64,000 bases of DNA from Owenia fusiformis (GCA_903813345.2 CAIIXF020000003.1:1445609-1509608); one strand, 5' to 3'. Positions 31,126 to 43,819 are shown, counted from the stretch's first letter. Translations and numbers: made by a program. Notes: generated from the sequence alone by a model not told the origin.

Positions 31126-34049
31126 CACTTCCTCATTAGATATAAAAATACTAAAATTTTATATGGGATTTACTACAAATCTCCAAATTTAGATAAAAAT
31201 CAAGAAAAGATATTTTTTGATACCGCTGAAAACACTATTAAGCAGGCCTCTAAATGCCAGTGTGATTACCTACTGATAAATGGGGATTTTAACTCTAAGA
31301 ACAAAAAATGGTGGTCTAAGGGGCAAACTGATTCAAATGGGGAAAGACTTGATGAAATTTTGATGGAATGTAACCTTGTTCAACTTATCCATGAAGCCAC
31401 AAGAATAACTAATCAATCACGATCATGTATTGACCTAGCAATAACTAATTCACCTGATCTGATAAGGGAATCTAAAGTGACTCATCCAATAGGCTGTACT
31501 GACCATTCAACATTGGAACTTACATTTCCAATGAAAATTTTAGGAACTTCTAAACATCAAAAACGTATTTGGAAGTATGACCAGTCTAACATAGAGCGAA
31601 TAAACAGCCAAATATTTGACATAAACATTGAACAAAGATATAATGAATGCAATGATATTGACCAATTAACAGAAACATTTACTAGAGATGTATTTAACAT
31701 CTTTGAACAAAACATTCCAAATAAAATAACTACCTTTAATTCAAAAGATCAACCTTGGATAAATAACGATATTAAACACCTGATTAGGAAAAAATCACAA
31801 TTTTATGAACGGTTCAAAAATTCAAATAAGCAGATTGACCATGATAACTATAAACTTTTAGCTCAGCAAGTTAAAGATAAAATCACTGAAGCAAAAGAAA
31901 ATTACCATTCCAAAATATGTGACAACCTTGAGGCAGAAAATAATGGAAACAACAAATACTGGGCAATCATTCAAAAACTTTTAAATAGAAAATACTATAC
32001 TGGATTTCCCTCTTTGATTTTTGGGAATCTACTTGCAACTACAAGCCTTGAAAAGGCAAATTTGTTTCTATCTTTTTTTACATCAAAATATCACACTGAC
32101 CACAATTTTGACCATTCACTCCCACAATTTAATAAAAGAACCCATATCAAAATGGATAACTTAAGCACATCATCATAAGACCTTGACCTTATTATTAAAT
32201 CACTAAAAAAGAATAAAGCAGCTGGCTTAGATAATGTAACCAATGATATGATCAAATTAGCTTCCCCATCACTATCAGTTAAGCTTGCTGACCTCTTTAA
32301 TCTTATTTTCAAGACTGGAGAATTTCCAACTATATGGAAGGAAGGCAACACCATCCCCATCTTCAAAAAACCCGACAGATCAGCTATTGAAAATTATAGA
32401 CCTATAACTTTACTTCAAGGATTTTCAAAAATCCTGGAGACAGTTGTCCACTCTCAAATTACCGAGCATATTTTTAGAAACAAACTACTCTTTGCAAAAC
32501 AATCTGGATTCTTAGCTGGTCATAATACTGAACTCCAAATTACGGCTATCATTGACTTTATTTTGAATGAATTTGAAAAAGGGAAATGTGTAAATGCCTG
32601 TTTCCTTGATATCAGTTCTGCGTTTGATTCTGTTCCGCACTCTCTAATTCTCCATAAACTAGAATCTTACGGAATTTCTGGTATGACCCTAACACTTCTT
32701 AAATCCTACCTCTCAGAAAGAAAAATCTGTGTAACAGTTGATGATGTAAAATCCAACTTTTCAAATATCGGATACATTAACACAGGAGTACCTCAGGGAT
32801 CTGTCCTTGGGCCACTCCTATTTCTCATCTACATAAACGATCTTCCTGACAACCTCAGATCAGAATGTTATATTTATGCGGACGACACGTCAGCCTATGC
32901 CTCTTTCAATATCAATGATAACCAAACCTTTGACCTGCAACATGATCTGAACATAATTGAACAGTGGTCTATTAAATGGCATTTACAATTTAAAGCATCA
33001 AAAAGTGCTCACATGATATTCCAACCCAAGAATATTAATAATTTTGACATTATGCCCTTATTCTTTGAAGGTGTTGAAATCCCATACAAAACTTCCCATA
33101 AACACCTGGGATTCACTTTTGACCACTGCTTAAAATTTGATGTACATATAAGTGAACTTGCCAGCAAGGTGCAAAAACAACTCAATCCACTGAAATCACT
33201 ATCTTATAAATTAAAATCTAGGCACCTTGAACTTATATATAACTCCTTTATTTTACCACACCTGGACTATTGTAGTTCAATCTATGGCTCAAGCACAGCT
33301 CAAAATTTGATAAAACTAGACAGATTGCACTATAGAGCAGCACTCAGCTGCTCTGGGGCATTACATGGATCAAGTACTCTTAAAACTCTTGATTGCCTGA
33401 GTGGAAACCACTTGAGTCCAGAAGGAGAGACAAAAATCTCATTATTATGTTTAAAATTTGTAGAAATATGGCACCCGATTATATTGTTGAATGTTTTGAC
33501 CATTATAAATCTGAGCAAAGAAGGGTTCTCAGAACCCATAGACCTTTCCAAATACCGGTTAAATCAAGTGCACGACTAATTAATGGACCAGTGCTAAGAT
33601 TGATCTCTGAATGGAATAAGTTATCACTAGAAGAGAGGTCTACTCCCACCATCTCTTTGTTCAAAAGTAAAATCAAAAAGAAATCTTCAAAGTTTAATGA
33701 CTTCAATACAACTTCTAAACTCAATCTTTCTCGAAAACAAAAAATTACCTTAAACAGAATTAGATGCGGACTCTATTTTGAATCACAAAAGTTTGCTCAT
33801 AATTTTCCCAACACAACTAATCTATGTGTCTGTGGTAAGAGTGCAACCCCTAAACACCTGATTCTGCAATGTAAGCGCCATTCAACACAAAGGAAAAACC
33901 TTGAAGAAACCCTTGAGCAGCAAAACCTTGAGACCCATCTCAGTGGACAAGACAAAATTGAATTTTTTATTTTCAAAAATTCATTCTCAATTCAACAAGA
34001 TTCTCAACTAAAAGGAAGGTTCGTTGATTTTATTCTTAGCTTAACCTAA
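31126..34049 (+). pseudogene. LINE retrotransposon ORF2 (APE endonuclease end, RT, zinc knuckle), disabled
   Basis: The frame is open from about 31126, inside the APE endonuclease (LLINGDFNSKNKKWWS; later TDHSTLELTF). It is interrupted by a single in-frame TAA at 32176-32178, then continues through the RT domain: NYRPITLLQGFSKILE, FLDISSAFDSVPHS (motif A), GVPQGSVLGPLLFLIYINDL and YIYADDTSAYA (catalytic YADD). Near 33390 a one-base shift moves to the C-terminal domain (RRRDKNLIIMFKICRNMAPD), ending in the knuckle LCVCGKSATPKHLILQC and a stop at 34049. Two lesions and 5' truncation make it inactive. The jockey/CR1 group is likely from the C-terminal pattern. Divergence looks low, so it is fairly young. 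Confidence 0.9.
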
Positions 34050-34081
34050 CCTATTTTATTTTGATTTACTTTTCACCATTA

Positions 34082-36923
34082 CACGGGTTGTATCCAAAGC
34101 CCCGTTATAATTGAAAGGTCGCGAGCAAGTTCCCGCTGAAATCACGAGCAAAGTCCTTTTTATTTAATTCATCTGGAAATATGGACCAAAAAGGTAAGAA
34201 TACGCATTACTGTTCTTTGATACTTTAGGAATACTTTCAGAACAGGTATATCTTCACAAAAAATGACATGAAAGATAACTATTTTTACTGGCATGGAAGA
34301 AACGGGCGTCAATATGCACGTTTGCATAATCTACTATTAACATATTACTTTTATGATTAAAATAGAGACAAGAACTACGATATACATACCTCATTATGAA
34401 TATTGGACCAACATTGTATGTATTGATAAGTTTGTTTTCAAAAAACATCCACTGTGGGGGGTGAAATACATCATTGAAGGTGTGCCAGTGGCCCCGCTGA
34501 AATTATGAGGAAGCCCCGCTGAAAACATGAGGAGGTCCCGCTGAAAACAGGAGCAGATATCACGAGTACCCGCTTCGATCACGAGGAAAGCTCATTACTA
34601 TTACATAAAATATTGAGGTTCTTCAAATAAATGTACACGAAAGAACAAGTTAAGTACTTCTAATAATTACTGTATATATACTGTTTCATTCTAGGGCCAG
34701 GTTTCTAATGTTTCCATTCCAACTTCAAGCCACCAGAAATTTCGTCAAACATTTTATAGAGTTGCATCCATATCAAAATGTATAGGAGAAAGGTGGATAT
34801 CATTTCAGGAATGAACTTAATTGAAGCCTGAGGTTCGGGGTAATGAGTCTTGTATTAAACAGAGACACCCCAAGTTGCAAGAAGATGAAATTGAGAGAGA
34901 AAGGAGAACCACAAAGTCTCCATGATAATTCAGGTTCTACTTTTATAATTTAACAATAACATTTAACAATAACATTCAAGTTTTTGTTTTTAAATATTTA
35001 TTAAAATAATGATGATTTGTATTCCATACCTGATAATTTTCATGGACATATCAACCGGGAATATATTCCGTATCCGGGCAAATATTTTTCGTATGTCCCG
35101 CTCAAACGTGGATCCGGGACATATAAATCGTATGTCCTGCACAAGCCATTTTCCTGGACATATTGTTACGCGGTAAACACGATACAAATATATGTCATAT
35201 TCCACAATGAATATGGCATATTCACTTGTGGATTATGACAGATTCACCTGCGGTATATGGCATACTCACCTGCGGTGTAAAGCATATTCTGCAAGTGAGT
35301 ATGCCATATTCTGCGAGCATGGGGTATTTACTGAAATCAATGTATCACATATTCAATATGGAATATGCCATACTCACCTGCAGAATACGCCATATACCAC
35401 AGCTGAATATGGCATATACACCCGTATCACAAATACCACGCAACCATGAATATATGCCATAATCCGCGTAACACATACAATGTTACGCGGAGTATGGCAT
35501 ACATTTATGGTTGCGTGGTATTTGTGATACGGGTATACAGTATATGCCATACTCACCTGCAGTTTATGGCATATTCCGCAGGTGAGTATGCGATATTCCG
35601 CCGTGAATATGCGATACATTGATCTCAGTGAATACCTGATAGTCACCTGCAGAATATGTCATACTCATTTGCCGAATATGTCATATACTGCAGGTGAAAA
35701 TGACACAATGATTACCCGTTTGTTCAATCAATGCAATTGACAATTGCGTACTTCCATATCGTGTTCTAATTGCTTAGTGGGTATGCAATATACTGCAGCT
35801 GAATCTGTCATACACCGCAAGTGAATATGCCATATTTATTGCAGAATATGACACATATTTGCATCATGTTTTCCGCGTAACATGTGCGTTTAACATAACC
35901 TACGATTAATTCTTAATGATGAAATTATTTGATTATTATTATTTCGGACTCATAATCGGATGATGTACTCCTTTGTTACTTACATCTAGCAGTTGATCCA
36001 TAAATTGCCTTTTCAAACGTGTGCGCCATTGGTGCTGAATCCTCTAAGGTAGTAATATACTGAACTACAGTATAATGTAACTTCAGTGAAATATAAATAT
36101 ATATTGCATACAAAGAAGAACGAGTTATTTGAAACTTGTCACAAGTCGTGGAATGGATTTAAATCTTCTCTTGGTAAATTTCTCGATGGAGTCAGGTCGC
36201 AATACATTAAGTGAAATGGTTTTATTGGAATCATGCTCGTAGCCAGCTTTTGGTAATGGGGGGGGGGGGGTTGCTCGAACCGATAATAACAATGACAATG
36301 ATATATGATATATATATGCTCTGTAGAGTATCAATAATTAATATATTTATGACGTTGGCTACAGTCGTGGCAGATTTGCAAAGTCAAATCGGTCTTCACT
36401 CCATTTTAGAGAGCCACTTGCTCCTGATTTCAGCGGGACCTCCTCATGTTTTCAGCGGGGTCTCCTCATGTTTTCAGCGGGATCTTTAGTTTATTGCTCA
36501 TGGTAGAAGCGGGGCCTCAAGGGATATGCTAAAATTGAAATATATAATTTTTTGTGAAACTTTAGGAAGTGAAACTCACAATACCTTCATTTCATATTAC
36601 TATGACCATTTCAACTGAAGGGCAATGACCTTCTTCAGCTATAAAATATAGAAATATATAGATAAAGATTCAAGATGATACATTCTCTCTTCAATTATCG
36701 AATAACAAAACTCAGAACATCAGCTCGTGATCCTTTTTTGCAGAATTTGCTTTTTAGTATCAATACCATGTAATAATTGAGTAAAATTAAATGAAAACGC
36801 TTTTTACAACATACAATTTAAGTAAACAAAAGATAACCATTCTTTTCTTTTAATTGCTCGCAATTTCAGCGGGTATTTGCTCGCGACTTATAAATCATAG
36901 CGGGGCTTTAGATACTACCCGTG
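34082..36923. mobile_element. 2.84-kb inverted-repeat (foldback-type) element, TSD CATTA
   Basis: The ends are CACGGGTTGTATCCAAAGCC (left) and, read inward, CACGGGTAGTATCTAAAGCC (right). Terminal inverted repeats of 70-80 bp continue with GTCGCGAGCAA and CCCGCTGAAAT. CATTA flanks both sides (34077-34081 and 36924-36928). Subterminal repeats CCCCGCTGAAAACATGAGGA occur three times near 34490-34570 and inverted near 36430-36485. There is no transposase. A second palindromic element lies in the middle (35164-35882). It sits about 30 bp past the LINE stop, probably in that LINE's 3' UTR. A stray piece (AGCGGGGCTTTAGA) occurs at 58500. Confidence 0.9.
35164..35882. mobile_element. Paired palindromic elements with TGTTACGCGG ends
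   Basis: Two halves, 35164-35473 and 35481-35882, are inverted copies. Each half is itself bounded by TGTTACGCGG and CCGCGTAACA, with a 7-bp spacer CATACAA between them. The inner arms (35421-35473 and 35481-35535) are almost perfect complements; outer parts diverge, and the right half has about 80 bp extra near 35700-35780. The interior is built from short units such as GCATACTCACCTGCGGAATA. Nested in the 34082-36923 element. No coding capacity. Confidence 0.85.
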
Positions 36924-37274
36924 CATTAGGTGTAGGCAACTACTTAGCACATCTATATGTATAACTCACTCAATTAATTAAATTAATTTAATTTATATTC
37001 AATTCAAAACGCTAGCCTGTAATGCACATTGCGCTAGGCAGCGACCTGTGTAACTCTTTTAACTGCAATATGTTTGAAATAAATGTATAATGAACCGAAA
37101 ACTTCCTCATCAACATTGAAAGTCATATTGACATGAGATATGTAACAACTCAGTTTATACCAAAATACATCCGTTTTTGGTGTAAATGTATCATCACCTT
37201 CTTTGAACAGGGCAACCCCCCCCCCCATCAACTCCTTCACTGTCATTATATGACACAGGTTTTGTATAATTTAA

Positions 37275-37790
37275 TAAGCTCCTATTCTAACATTGAAAAA
37301 TTCAGTTTTTAGATTAGAAAAGTCTGCTGGAAGTTTTCTTGCCGCTTTTGTAGCTTTACGTTTTACAAAATGATGTCTCAGTTGAAAACTGTGGCTCCAT
37401 CCTCTTCCTAAATCAACTGCCCTACCAACTCTTTCGGTAATGTCCTGTTTTTCCGTTTAACGATTGCTTAGGCAGCTGCTCTCAATATTTCTCCAGTCAA
37501 AACACCACCCTCTCTTCTTAAAGTTGTACAGTACTCCGATATCGATGGTTCAAAATCCTCGAGTATTGGCGTTCTCCCTCTTGGTTTCTTAGGTAATGTT
37601 TGTATGTCTTCACTGTCTTCACTGTCTCTAAGACTTTTGTTATATTGTTTTTTCATATATTTCACTGATGATTCATTTATGTCATAATGTTTAGCCGCAG
37701 CTGTGTTTCCATTTAGGATCGCGAACTTGTTCTCTGTGGTGTTCCAGTCGTTTTTGTAATGTACTTCCTCAACATTTCGCTAAAAGAATG
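37275..37790 (-). pseudogene. pogo-like transposase fragment with psq HTH
   Basis: GNTAAAKHYDINESSVKYMK is a pipsqueak-type helix-turn-helix. It is followed by LPKKPRGRTPIL (hinge) and LRREGGVLTGEILRAAA (CENP-B-like second HTH). A stop follows; after a frame change come VGRAVDLGRGWSHSF and FVKRKATKAARKLPADF. The order matches pogo/Tigger-type transposases of invertebrates. The DDE domain is lost. Same protein type as the N-terminal exons at 7521-7871. Confidence 0.7.
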
Positions 37791-38054
37791 TTACTAAAAG
37801 AATATAAAACTAAAATTGTGTCTGACTTCAATTCTGACTCCCGCTAAACTGGGCGCTAAATGTGAGATACACGTGTACTGCATATGATCTGAGTGTGATA
37901 GCCTTGTAATAAACAAAGCTCTATTCATGGAATTAGTTTTTATTGGCTCTAGTCAAATGTGTGGTCAAACAATCAACCAATCATGAGTGACTGAGTTTGA
38001 GTTTCCCTGTCGATAACAGTGTGTCAAGTTGTAATTATTATTGTATGATTGAAA

Positions 38055-38225
38055 TGTAAGAAACGGTGCATAAAAATATAAAGATGAATCTGATTAGAAG
38101 AGCTTTGTAGGTTTAGAGCTTTGTATATTACCCACAGTGGTCTTTTCCCCAGGTTTACAAACAGGGCAGTACGTCAAGATACATGCTAGTAGGCAGGCTG
38201 GATAATGATGAATGGGAGTGCCTAT
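38055..38225 (+). repeat. Duplicated exon-like segment, copy 2 (pair with 25060-25235)
   Basis: Inverted relative to the copy at 25 kb, with about 90 per cent identity by eye over the core. It has the same CTTTTCCCCAG acceptor and VYKQGSTSRYMLVGRL frame. Confidence 0.6.
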
Positions 38226-38283
38226 AACGTATTATGCAAGAATACGAGGTGATACACCCGGGGCGCAGCTTTCCAGAGAAGCA

Positions 38284-38690
38284 AATGGAGAATTGCTTAG
38301 TTCTGCCTAATATCAACAACATCAATTTAGTTCTGCCTAATATCAACAACATCAATTTAGTTCTGCCTAATATCAACAACATCAATTTAGTTCTGCCTAA
38401 TATCAATTTAGTTCTGCCTAATATCAACAACATCAATTTAGTTCTGCCTAATATCAACAACATCAATTTAGTTCTGCCTAATATCAACAACATCAATTTA
38501 GTTTTGCCTAATATCAACAACATCAATTTAGTTCTGCCTAATATCAACAACATCAATTTAGTTCTACATAATATCAACAACATCAATTTAGTTCTGCCTA
38601 ATATCAACAATATCAAGCAATATTGCTTAGTTCTGCCTAATATCAACAATATCAAGCAATATTGCTTAGTTTTGCCCTAATATAAAACAA
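38284..38690. repeat. 30-bp minisatellite
   Basis: About 13 units of TTAGTTCTGCCTAATATCAA(CAACATCAAT), one shortened to 18 bp, with the last units changed to ATATCAAGCAATATTGC. Because the unit length is a multiple of three and contains no stop in several frames, both strands are open; neither is a gene. Confidence 0.95.
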
Positions 38691-38699
38691 CGATGACAA

Positions 38700-40900
38700 A
38701 TACAGTCGAAGGAACAGTATTAAGGTACACAGAATTTCCATTGCAGTGTATATTGTGAACAAAAATGGTATAGCACAGTTAAAAAGTCAAAGGCGCGAGT
38801 AAATACAAGAACATAATGATGTTTTTCGTAGAAAGGGGGACCATAACCAGTATTGATGATTATAACGATATACTAGATCAAAGAGAAACTCATGAGAACA
38901 GTGAAAGAAAACATTAATGCAGCATAGTGTCAACAGAACAATACATAGTAGACAAGTAGGAATTCAGAAAAAATGGGAGTTTAATATTTATTTTGACCCC
39001 CACCAAAATTTTGGTATCATTGGAAAGCCCCAATACCATACTTCAGGATTTCGAGGAAAATTGAGTTTTCACTCGGGCCGTTGCTATGGAAATGGGTGTT
39101 ATAAATAATGACCATTTTTAACAAGCATTAATAAGCAAAAACATGTATTTGCATGTATCTTTTTTATTATTCATCAGATAATTATGATATTGGTATCAAA
39201 TGAAAGCGTATAATGCCACCTTTACGATGAGGTATGAATTATGTAAATTAGCTCGTTAACATGTTACATGCTAAGTAGGGTGTACCTTTTAACCACAGCA
39301 TCTTTTGTGTTTCATAGAAAAATGTTATTTCAGACGTTTTTACATCTTGAAGGTGAACTTACATTAATGAAGAAGTGATTCAGTGAAGCCATTAATAAGT
39401 GGATGTTGCTGAACTTTGTTTCGCTATGTTTTGTAGGAATGAGATTGAGATGTCTATAAGTTTAATTTGGAGTTATTGGCATGTTTATTGGTCTGATTAT
39501 GATGAATAACTTGCAGTATTATTATAAATGAGGCCAGAAATGATGTTTGTTTTCTTAATGACCCCTTAAGGTTTAACCCCTCAGTGCATCAACTCTTAGT
39601 ATAAAACAATTCTTTGTTTATTACATCAGGCCAATCATGTAGCAATGGCTTTTGTTCCCATTTTTTCATAACATTAAATTTTGGTATTTATGTTGGTTTT
39701 ATATATTTTTTAAAATCTGAAGTTAGGCTATAGAATATTGCTCTGTTGAGCAAGTTGAACACTAAAATATTGATATCAGTGCATTTTATATAGTTATGAA
39801 TGTAAAAATGATATCGGATAAAAGGTCGTCTGCGACTAACAGCTAATTACAGTAGCAAAAGTTTCCACTTCTACAGTAAACTCAATAAAAACACCTTTTA
39901 CTTTTACATAATGAAGTTCTGTTACCTCAACCTAAAAATAACTTTACATAAAAGAGTGTGTTTACATTTACATGTACAAGTATTTGTATTACAATCATTC
40001 TGCTTCATATTCAGATATTAAAATGGGGGTCAACGACATTGTTTTTTTTACGTAAAGCTAGAAAACAATTTGATCCACCATAATAGAGTAAAGCGAATTG
40101 GGATTAGGAGGATGGATTATCTCAAAAACTTGACATACATATTTTTAATTTTGCACAAATAAAGTGGAATATTCCCAGGATTCACTTGCTTTAAAAGGAC
40201 CTGACGGCACTGTCTGCACACATCTTTGAACAATTTAGAATCTTCAAATCTCACACCAATCAACTACTTAACTATTGTGCCAGTATTTAATATTCTCAAT
40301 ATCTCATATGCCATGTGCTTGCAACCTCTGTTGTCAATTGTCAATATATTACAGTAGGCGGTATTGGAAATACCTAAAGAATTGTCGCCCAAGGAATCTC
40401 TATGGGGCAAAGATCTGAGTAACAAGCCCGGGCCACAAGTTTATGGGACTGGAGTCATGTGCTTACAGGACAATGAACTTATGAAATATTATTCATTTTA
40501 GCTTGTAACCCATTTCTTACCATTTGATGATTAAAAAGCAACTAACAGGCCAATAACCCAGATGCGAGTAGAAATAATCTTGATTTACATCATTAAAAAT
40601 TCAAAATTCAGTCAAAGTAATATCATATTTGAAATCTACATATAAAATTACATCTATAAATGTGGTTTTAAAAAGTGTTTATCAACTTTGAAAAATTTAT
40701 TTTCTTTGAAAATGTGACTTCTAGCTCGGGGAGATTCGGTATAGTATGGCATGAATTCCGTATCAAAAGTAATACGTACCTAATTTAGTAGTTTTGGTGC
40801 ACGCTTTTAAAATCCAGTGCCTAATTTGGATCCGTGACCCCTTTCACTTAAACCACCGTACATAGCTTGGAATTCCGTTACCTATTTCATTTAACGTGAC
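38700..40900. other. Gene-poor stretch
   Basis: AT-rich sequence with no coding signal, inverted repeat or tandem repeat that I can support on either strand. Confidence 0.5.
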
Positions 40901-40924
40901 CAATCTTAATTTTGCCTGACGATA

Positions 40925-41275
40925 TTTGAAAAAAAGCGTCACGGTTTTTTTGAAAAAGCGTCACGGATTTTGAAAAAAACCTTGACGCTATTTTCCTAAA
41001 ACCGTGACGCTTTTACTAAACTACCCGATCTGAATTCTCGTAATAGCGTTCGGTATTTCATGACCAAATCCAGTACGTACGGTATACCTATCTCCGTATA
41101 CCCGACGCTTTTACCGATCGGTGCATTTTTACCGGACGCTTTTACCGATCGGTGAAATTCCCCCGTACGCTCTTACCGTTCCTTGCCGTGAATTCCGGAC
41201 GGTATACCGACGCGACATCTTTTAATGATGGCATGCATTAATACCGTTCGGTGTTTTTTAACGGACGCTTTTCCC
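40925..41275. repeat. CpG-rich cluster of short direct and inverted motifs
   Basis: AAAAAGCGTCACGG occurs twice, and its inverse CCGTGACGCTTTT follows at about 41000. Further right come GACGCTTTTACCGATCGGTG (twice) and GTACGGTATACC-type motifs. The cluster stands out as CpG-rich in AT-rich surroundings. It may be a decayed inverted-repeat element. Confidence 0.55.
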
Positions 41276-41519
41276 TTTCCGAGCAAGTAAATAATGGACG
41301 TTCGAAAAGCCATCTCTTAAGGTTCAATTTACATATTTTCCAAAATGAATACATCACGGTCGAAGTCAATGCGACATTTAAAGCAACATTCGGATCCAAT
41401 ACCCAAGATGCCCGATTCATCCACAACACGAATAAATTATTGAGACCCCTTGTACTAAAACAAAAATTATCTGAACGAAACAGTCACGATATATCTTTGT
41501 TTGTTAATTTATGAGAAAT

Positions 41520-42100
41520 ATATTGTTGCTTTTCTGATCGGCTTGATTGAGATTGGTTATAATGCGCGTTGATATATGTTCCTTTGGATAATAGTTTTGT
41601 TGGTTTAAGAGTGGTTTTATGTGTATATTAATCGCTAATTATGTATCTAGGTCACTGTATATAATAGGTGAAAGGTGTATCTACCGTTACACGGAAATTC
41701 CCTTCCTTAAATTGTCTGATCTTTTAGTACAGTTATTTATATCGTTGTTGAATGAAAAAAGAACCAAGCGTTTGGTGGTTTGAAAAATATATTTTCTTGC
41801 TTGGTTAGGTCTTATCTGATGTTTAACTTATATGTTTGGTGAGTTTGTATTATATATTTATGTTTGTGTTATGATTGGAATTATGTGTACGGGTTAGTTA
41901 TGTATTTTGAATGAGGTTTCCTGGTTTGGGAATGCAATTAATTTGTTGTTTATGTGTTTATATCATTTGTGTTGTTTGTGTTTCGGAATACGAGTTATTG
42001 TGTTTATCTCCAAAGTACTGTTGGATGTGAGCTGTTTGTGTAGCCGTGTCAAGTTGAATAACGAGGACAAATCAAACATATACAGAAAACACTTCTACTA
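41520..42100. other. Gene-poor, T/G-rich stretch
   Basis: No supported feature; short open frames reflect base composition. Confidence 0.4.
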
Positions 42101-42107
42101 ACATGCC

Positions 42108-43571
42108 CGTAGCAAGCTTTTTGTAAGGGGGGGGGGGGGAAGTCGACCCCCTTGTGCCCCAACGCCTGACGTCAAATAATATCTCCTATATTAAACCAAC
42201 CTCCTGGGTAGTAATAAGAAGGGCTTGGGCTGCACTGGAAGCCAAGAATGGGGGCACCCATTCTTAGATTCAAGTCTGAAGAAATATCCGCGCTTGCATG
42301 AGAAAAAGAATCTGGACAGCTTTAACTAAATATTGGGCCGCAGTTCTGAACAATTTAGGCCGGTTTTTCGATAATTTGGCAAAAATTAAATAATAAAGGC
42401 CTAAGGCTAAGTAATACCCCTGCGAAATTTTTCCCCTGCCCCGGGCATGGCCTGGATTAGTTCAACAAGTTAAACCTCGTCTGGGCCTTTAAACCCAATC
42501 ACGACAACAAGAACACTCAGATTAATAAATGAAAGCCGTGTTATTGAGTTTAACTTGTTGAACTAGGCCTGGATCCGCTTGTTAATACCCTGCGCGCAGA
42601 GTCTAGTTATAAACTACCTGCTCTTCCCCACATACAATTGTATAGTTTCTAAATAGCTGAATAATGCTGCCATAATAGATGTCACCTTTGTTTGTCTTTG
42701 ATTTTCTTGGGCCACACCTCCATTCACGTCAATGCTAGAAACTTGCAATAGTCACTTAATTTCATGATTTATCAAAAAGTGTTGGTTGAATCTGTCTGAA
42801 ACTCGAATGGCATACTGTCGGATGTCACTGTTAATGTACATATTGTGATTAAACATGAAAATGTTGGTTGTCATACGAATAAGCCAAGGTTTTAATGAAT
42901 CTTAGTATTTCACCAATGGAGATTTGGCCCAAGTTTTTTTTAAATGTCATGGAAAATGATTTAAATTACATAACTGTGTAAATCAAACTTATTATTGGAG
43001 AAAACTTGTCACTGAATTCAAATATGCTATCGAAAATAAAGAAAAGTAAGTCATTAGAGGTAAAAAGTGCAAATCTCTAAAAATGTCATGAAAAAACGAG
43101 ATTTAGCGAGATTTTAAAGCTTTTTGGAAACTCCTCTATTGGCAATCGAGATAAAAACGCGCATTACTGGGCATTACATGCTTTTTTTTTAGATTTGTGC
43201 ATTGTTTTTAAAAATATGGGCCAAATTTTTTTCCACACCTACCGAGAATTGGGCCCAAATTCGAAAACAATTTTTGTAAATTTGACCTAAGATTAAATAG
43301 TAAGGTCCTAATAAAACCAAGTGATGTCCAAATGGCCCACCAATGAGGCCCTTCGAAATTACCCGATATGGCCCCCTGGATCCGCTATTGAAGGGTATGT
43401 TAAACAAAACACAAAGGGCGATCCTGACAATCCACAAGGGAAGTTGCACAAAAATGTCCGAATTGACGCGGAGAAAACAATCTGGCCCAAATGTTTCTCA
43501 ATTGCCCAGTTTATGTAGGGAAGACGCACATTTTTGGGAGATATCAGGGGGTCGCCTCTGGCTATGGGCCT
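42108..43571. mobile_element. G-tract inverted-repeat element, probable TACTA TSD
   Basis: The left end CATGCCCGTAGCAAGC with a G12 run and the right end (inward) CAGGCCCATAGCCAGAGG belong to the same family as 20042-21246, 50377-50616 and 59321-59525. TACTA is found at both borders, with one extra A on the left, so the duplication is likely but not perfect. A small Mutator-like MITE (42458-42565) is nested inside. Confidence 0.55.
42458..42565. mobile_element. 108-bp MITE, 18-bp TIR, 9-bp TSD (Mutator-like)
   Basis: Perfect terminal inverted repeats TAGTTCAACAAGTTAAAC / GTTTAACTTGTTGAACTA, flanked by GGCCTGGAT on both sides (42449-42457 and 42566-42574). A 9-bp duplication is typical of the Mutator (MULE) superfamily. 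Confidence 0.9.
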
Positions 43572-43819
43572 GTACTAGGTACATTACCTTAAAACATACA
43601 AGACCGCAAACCATCAATCAAATGTTTATCTTCAAAAAAATAATGTAGAGTGTGTGCGGTTTGTGTTGCCGAGTCGGCTTGGGGTGTAATACCAACTAAT
43701 ATACCTTTAAAATACAACCCTAGACGGAAAAAAACAAGGCCAACCAAACGGCATACAACACACCATAGACTGAGCAACTAACGTTCCGACAAACAAGAAT
43801 ACAAATTAAAAGACAATTA

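Noticed and set aside
38234-38680. Long open frames on both strands (NNINLVLPNI and LILGRTKLML repeats)
   Set aside because: Direct result of a 30-bp minisatellite whose unit is a multiple of three; no non-repeat coding sequence attached.
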